64,000 nt of DNA, taken from assembly GCA_965222015.1 (NCBI GenBank), contig CBDCTL010000012.1, positions 124,001 through 188,000 of the forward strand, in the 5' to 3' direction. Source of the stretch: JANQPX01 sp965222015. Lineage in GTDB: Bacteria > Pseudomonadota > Alphaproteobacteria > Geminicoccales > Geminicoccaceae. This document shows positions 62,733 through 64,000 of this stretch, one piece after another. Under the pieces are notes generated by a model. The model searched no databases. It saw only the letters and a program-made list of their open reading frames with translations, and was not told the origin of the DNA. The number at the start of each line of letters is the position of its first letter. Within the stretch, counting starts at the first letter, position 1. The translations under genes and the position numbers were made by a program.

Positions 62733-64000
62733 ATGACTGAGGAGCACGAACTGCTGAAAGCCCAGGTGCCCTCGCCGGCGCGACTGCGCGACATGCTACA
62801 GCAGATGGTCAACGCTGACCTCCTTGGCCCAGTCGGCGACGAAAGCGAGGAACTGGACGAGGCGCGTGTCAGCGACCGCTATCTCGTTGGCGCCCTGGCG
62901 CCCGCCAATCAATGGGTGGAGCCCGAACAGCAAGACGCTCTTGCTGAAAGCGGGGCAAGAGACACTCAAGACGGAGAGCCGGACGAGCCGCAGTTTGGCA
63001 CGGCAAGTCTGTTCCCGTCGAGCTTCGGCATGACATTCACCGTGGATGGCACGGTCGAGTCCGTCACGATAGAAGCTAGCTGGGGCAGATATGAGAGGGT
63101 CAGGAGCGACACACTTCTCACCGACAAAGGAAATCCGAAGGCCGTGTGGAAGCGGCGATCCATGCGAGGGCATCTGACCAACTTTCCGTTGCAGTCCGGC
63201 GAGATCAAACCGGTCATGCTCAACGATGAACAGCCGGAGGTTCACATTCGCGGCGTCATCCGGCGATTCGGTGATGATTGGCTCGCAAGCTTGTTCCTCG
63301 TCAATGGTCAGCAGGAGCCACGAGAGACCAAGGACCAAGCATGGCTGTTTCAAGTCGAACTCGAGGTCCGTGGGATCGATGGCGAGCCGATCTTCGTCAA
63401 GCGGACATTGCCTGCTGACCAAAGCGGCAAGGACAGTGCGGCATACGCTGAAGAGCAGCAGCTCGCGATGACCTATCGTGACACCATTGAGTTTGCGGTT
63501 GGCCATGGCGTCGCAGTCCATGCTGAACCATCGCCGATCGATCCAACCCGGGCGACACGAATCACGACGCAGATCATACCAACCTACGACGTGCCAACGA
63601 CCGCCATGCCGACCGCGGACGACGAGGGCTTCGAGCAGCTTGCGGGCCTAGAGCTCGACATGAAGGTGCTGGCGGAGAGTGAGCCTGCTGTAATTTTGGA
63701 GATGCTGGCGCCCTTACCTTCAGCATATGCCACCTGGATTGCACGCAAACGCGATTCAATTGCCAATCCGAGTACGCGCCTGGCGGGCTTCGAAGAATCT
63801 GCCGAAGGAGCCCTTGAGCGCTGTGACCGCGCGTTAGCACGCATTCGGGAAGGGCTAACGCTGTTGCAAGACGATCCCCAAGCCGTGGAGGCATTTCGTT
63901 TTGCCAACCGAGCTATGTGGCACCAGCGGATCCATTCTATCCGAGCCGAGCAGCGTCGCCATGGTGAGGAGGTGGCACTAGACGAAGTCGACCTCAAGAG
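62733..64000 (+). CDS. drmA: DISARM helicase DrmA, N-terminal part, truncated by the window end
   Basis: Reading from the ATG at 62733, 422 residues are visible before the window ends. They include the opening segment LRDMLQQMVNADLLGPVGDE, VSDRYLVGALAPANQW, FGTASLFPSSFGMTFTVDGT and IEASWGRYERVRSDT, which I recognise as the N-terminal part of DrmA; the helicase motifs lie further right. DrmA works with DrmB on DNA ends. A GAAGGGAC site precedes the start, 36 bp after the nuclease-helicase gene. drmB and drmC would be expected next. Confidence 0.75.
   Translation, partial: MTEEHELLKAQVPSPARLRDMLQQMVNADLLGPVGDESEELDEARVSDRYLVGALAPANQWVEPEQQDALAESGARDTQDGEPDEPQFGTASLFPSSFGMTFTVDGTVESVTIEASWGRYERVRSDTLLTDKGNPKAVWKRRSMRGHLTNFPLQSGEIKPVMLNDEQPEVHIRGVIRRFGDDWLASLFLVNGQQEPRETKDQAWLFQVELEVRGIDGEPIFVKRTLPADQSGKDSAAYAEEQQLAMTYRDTIEFAVGHGVAVHAEPSPIDPTRATRITTQIIPTYDVPTTAMPTADDEGFEQLAGLELDMKVLAESEPAVILEMLAPLPSAYATWIARKRDSIANPSTRLAGFEESAEGALERCDRALARIREGLTLLQDDPQAVEAFRFANRAMWHQRIHSIRAEQRRHGEEVALDEVDLK

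Overview
The window is high-GC DNA with gene families and gene order typical of an alphaproteobacterium: glnB-glnA behind a sigma-54 promoter, an ATP-grasp and esterase cluster next to smpB and dapA, an APH-type homoserine kinase beside RNase HI and ispH, and a serC-serA pair. I cannot place it below class from sequence alone. Positions 1-44,300 look like a stable chromosomal backbone. Positions 44,500-64,000 look like a mobile, defence-bearing accessory region that continues past the right edge.

Backbone, left to right. (a) 0.1-9.3 kb: a Flp pilin, a secreted SdiA-regulated-like protein, and the minus-strand run dapA-smpB-esterase-ATP-grasp-esterase, followed by a plus-strand soluble lytic transglycosylase and a haloacid dehalogenase. 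(b) 9.3-24 kb: a PLP ammonia-lyase, a diheme cytochrome c, a branched-chain-type ABC importer (livF, G, M, H and its binding protein), a CaiB-type CoA-transferase, a cupin, a BKACE-family beta-keto acid cleavage enzyme, a frameshifted shikimate-dehydrogenase-like gene and a large MscS-type channel. The importer and enzymes together suggest uptake and CoA-linked breakdown of a small carboxylate or amino-acid-like compound. (c) 24.3-33.4 kb: tRNA-His, glnB-glnA, RNase HI, thrB, ispH, serC, serA and tRNA-Ser. (d) 33.7-44.3 kb: a response regulator, histidine kinase and PhnD-type binding protein cluster, then envelope proteins of unusual architecture (LysM plus solute-binding domain; a secreted protein with repeated DVY motifs; phosphate-binding-type domain plus OmpA), a CBS-domain protein and an unknown.

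Accessory region. It opens with an IS200-family transposase gene carrying a frameshift and a tyrosine integrase lying between two inverted copies of a tRNA-Pro 3' end. A 3.05-kb IS66 element follows. It abuts a nuclease fragment on one side and a truncated gene of a hipBA operon on the other, with no target duplication, so a deletion probably accompanied it. Upstream of hipB are four copies of a short operator-like motif arranged as two pairs. From 53.35 kb to the window end runs a class 1 DISARM-type defence operon: drmD (SNF2 helicase), drmMI (adenine methylase, with a one-base frameshift in an AT-rich specificity region), a NERD-like nuclease fused to a UvrD-like helicase, and the start of drmA. 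The inserted nuclease-helicase gene and the interrupted methylase are the main points of interest.

Small-scale structure is also rich: a dispersed palindromic repeat in three copies, a 102-bp MITE-like element in two copies placed ahead of genes on the same strand, and several short tandem repeats between genes. No rRNA genes and no CRISPR arrays were seen.
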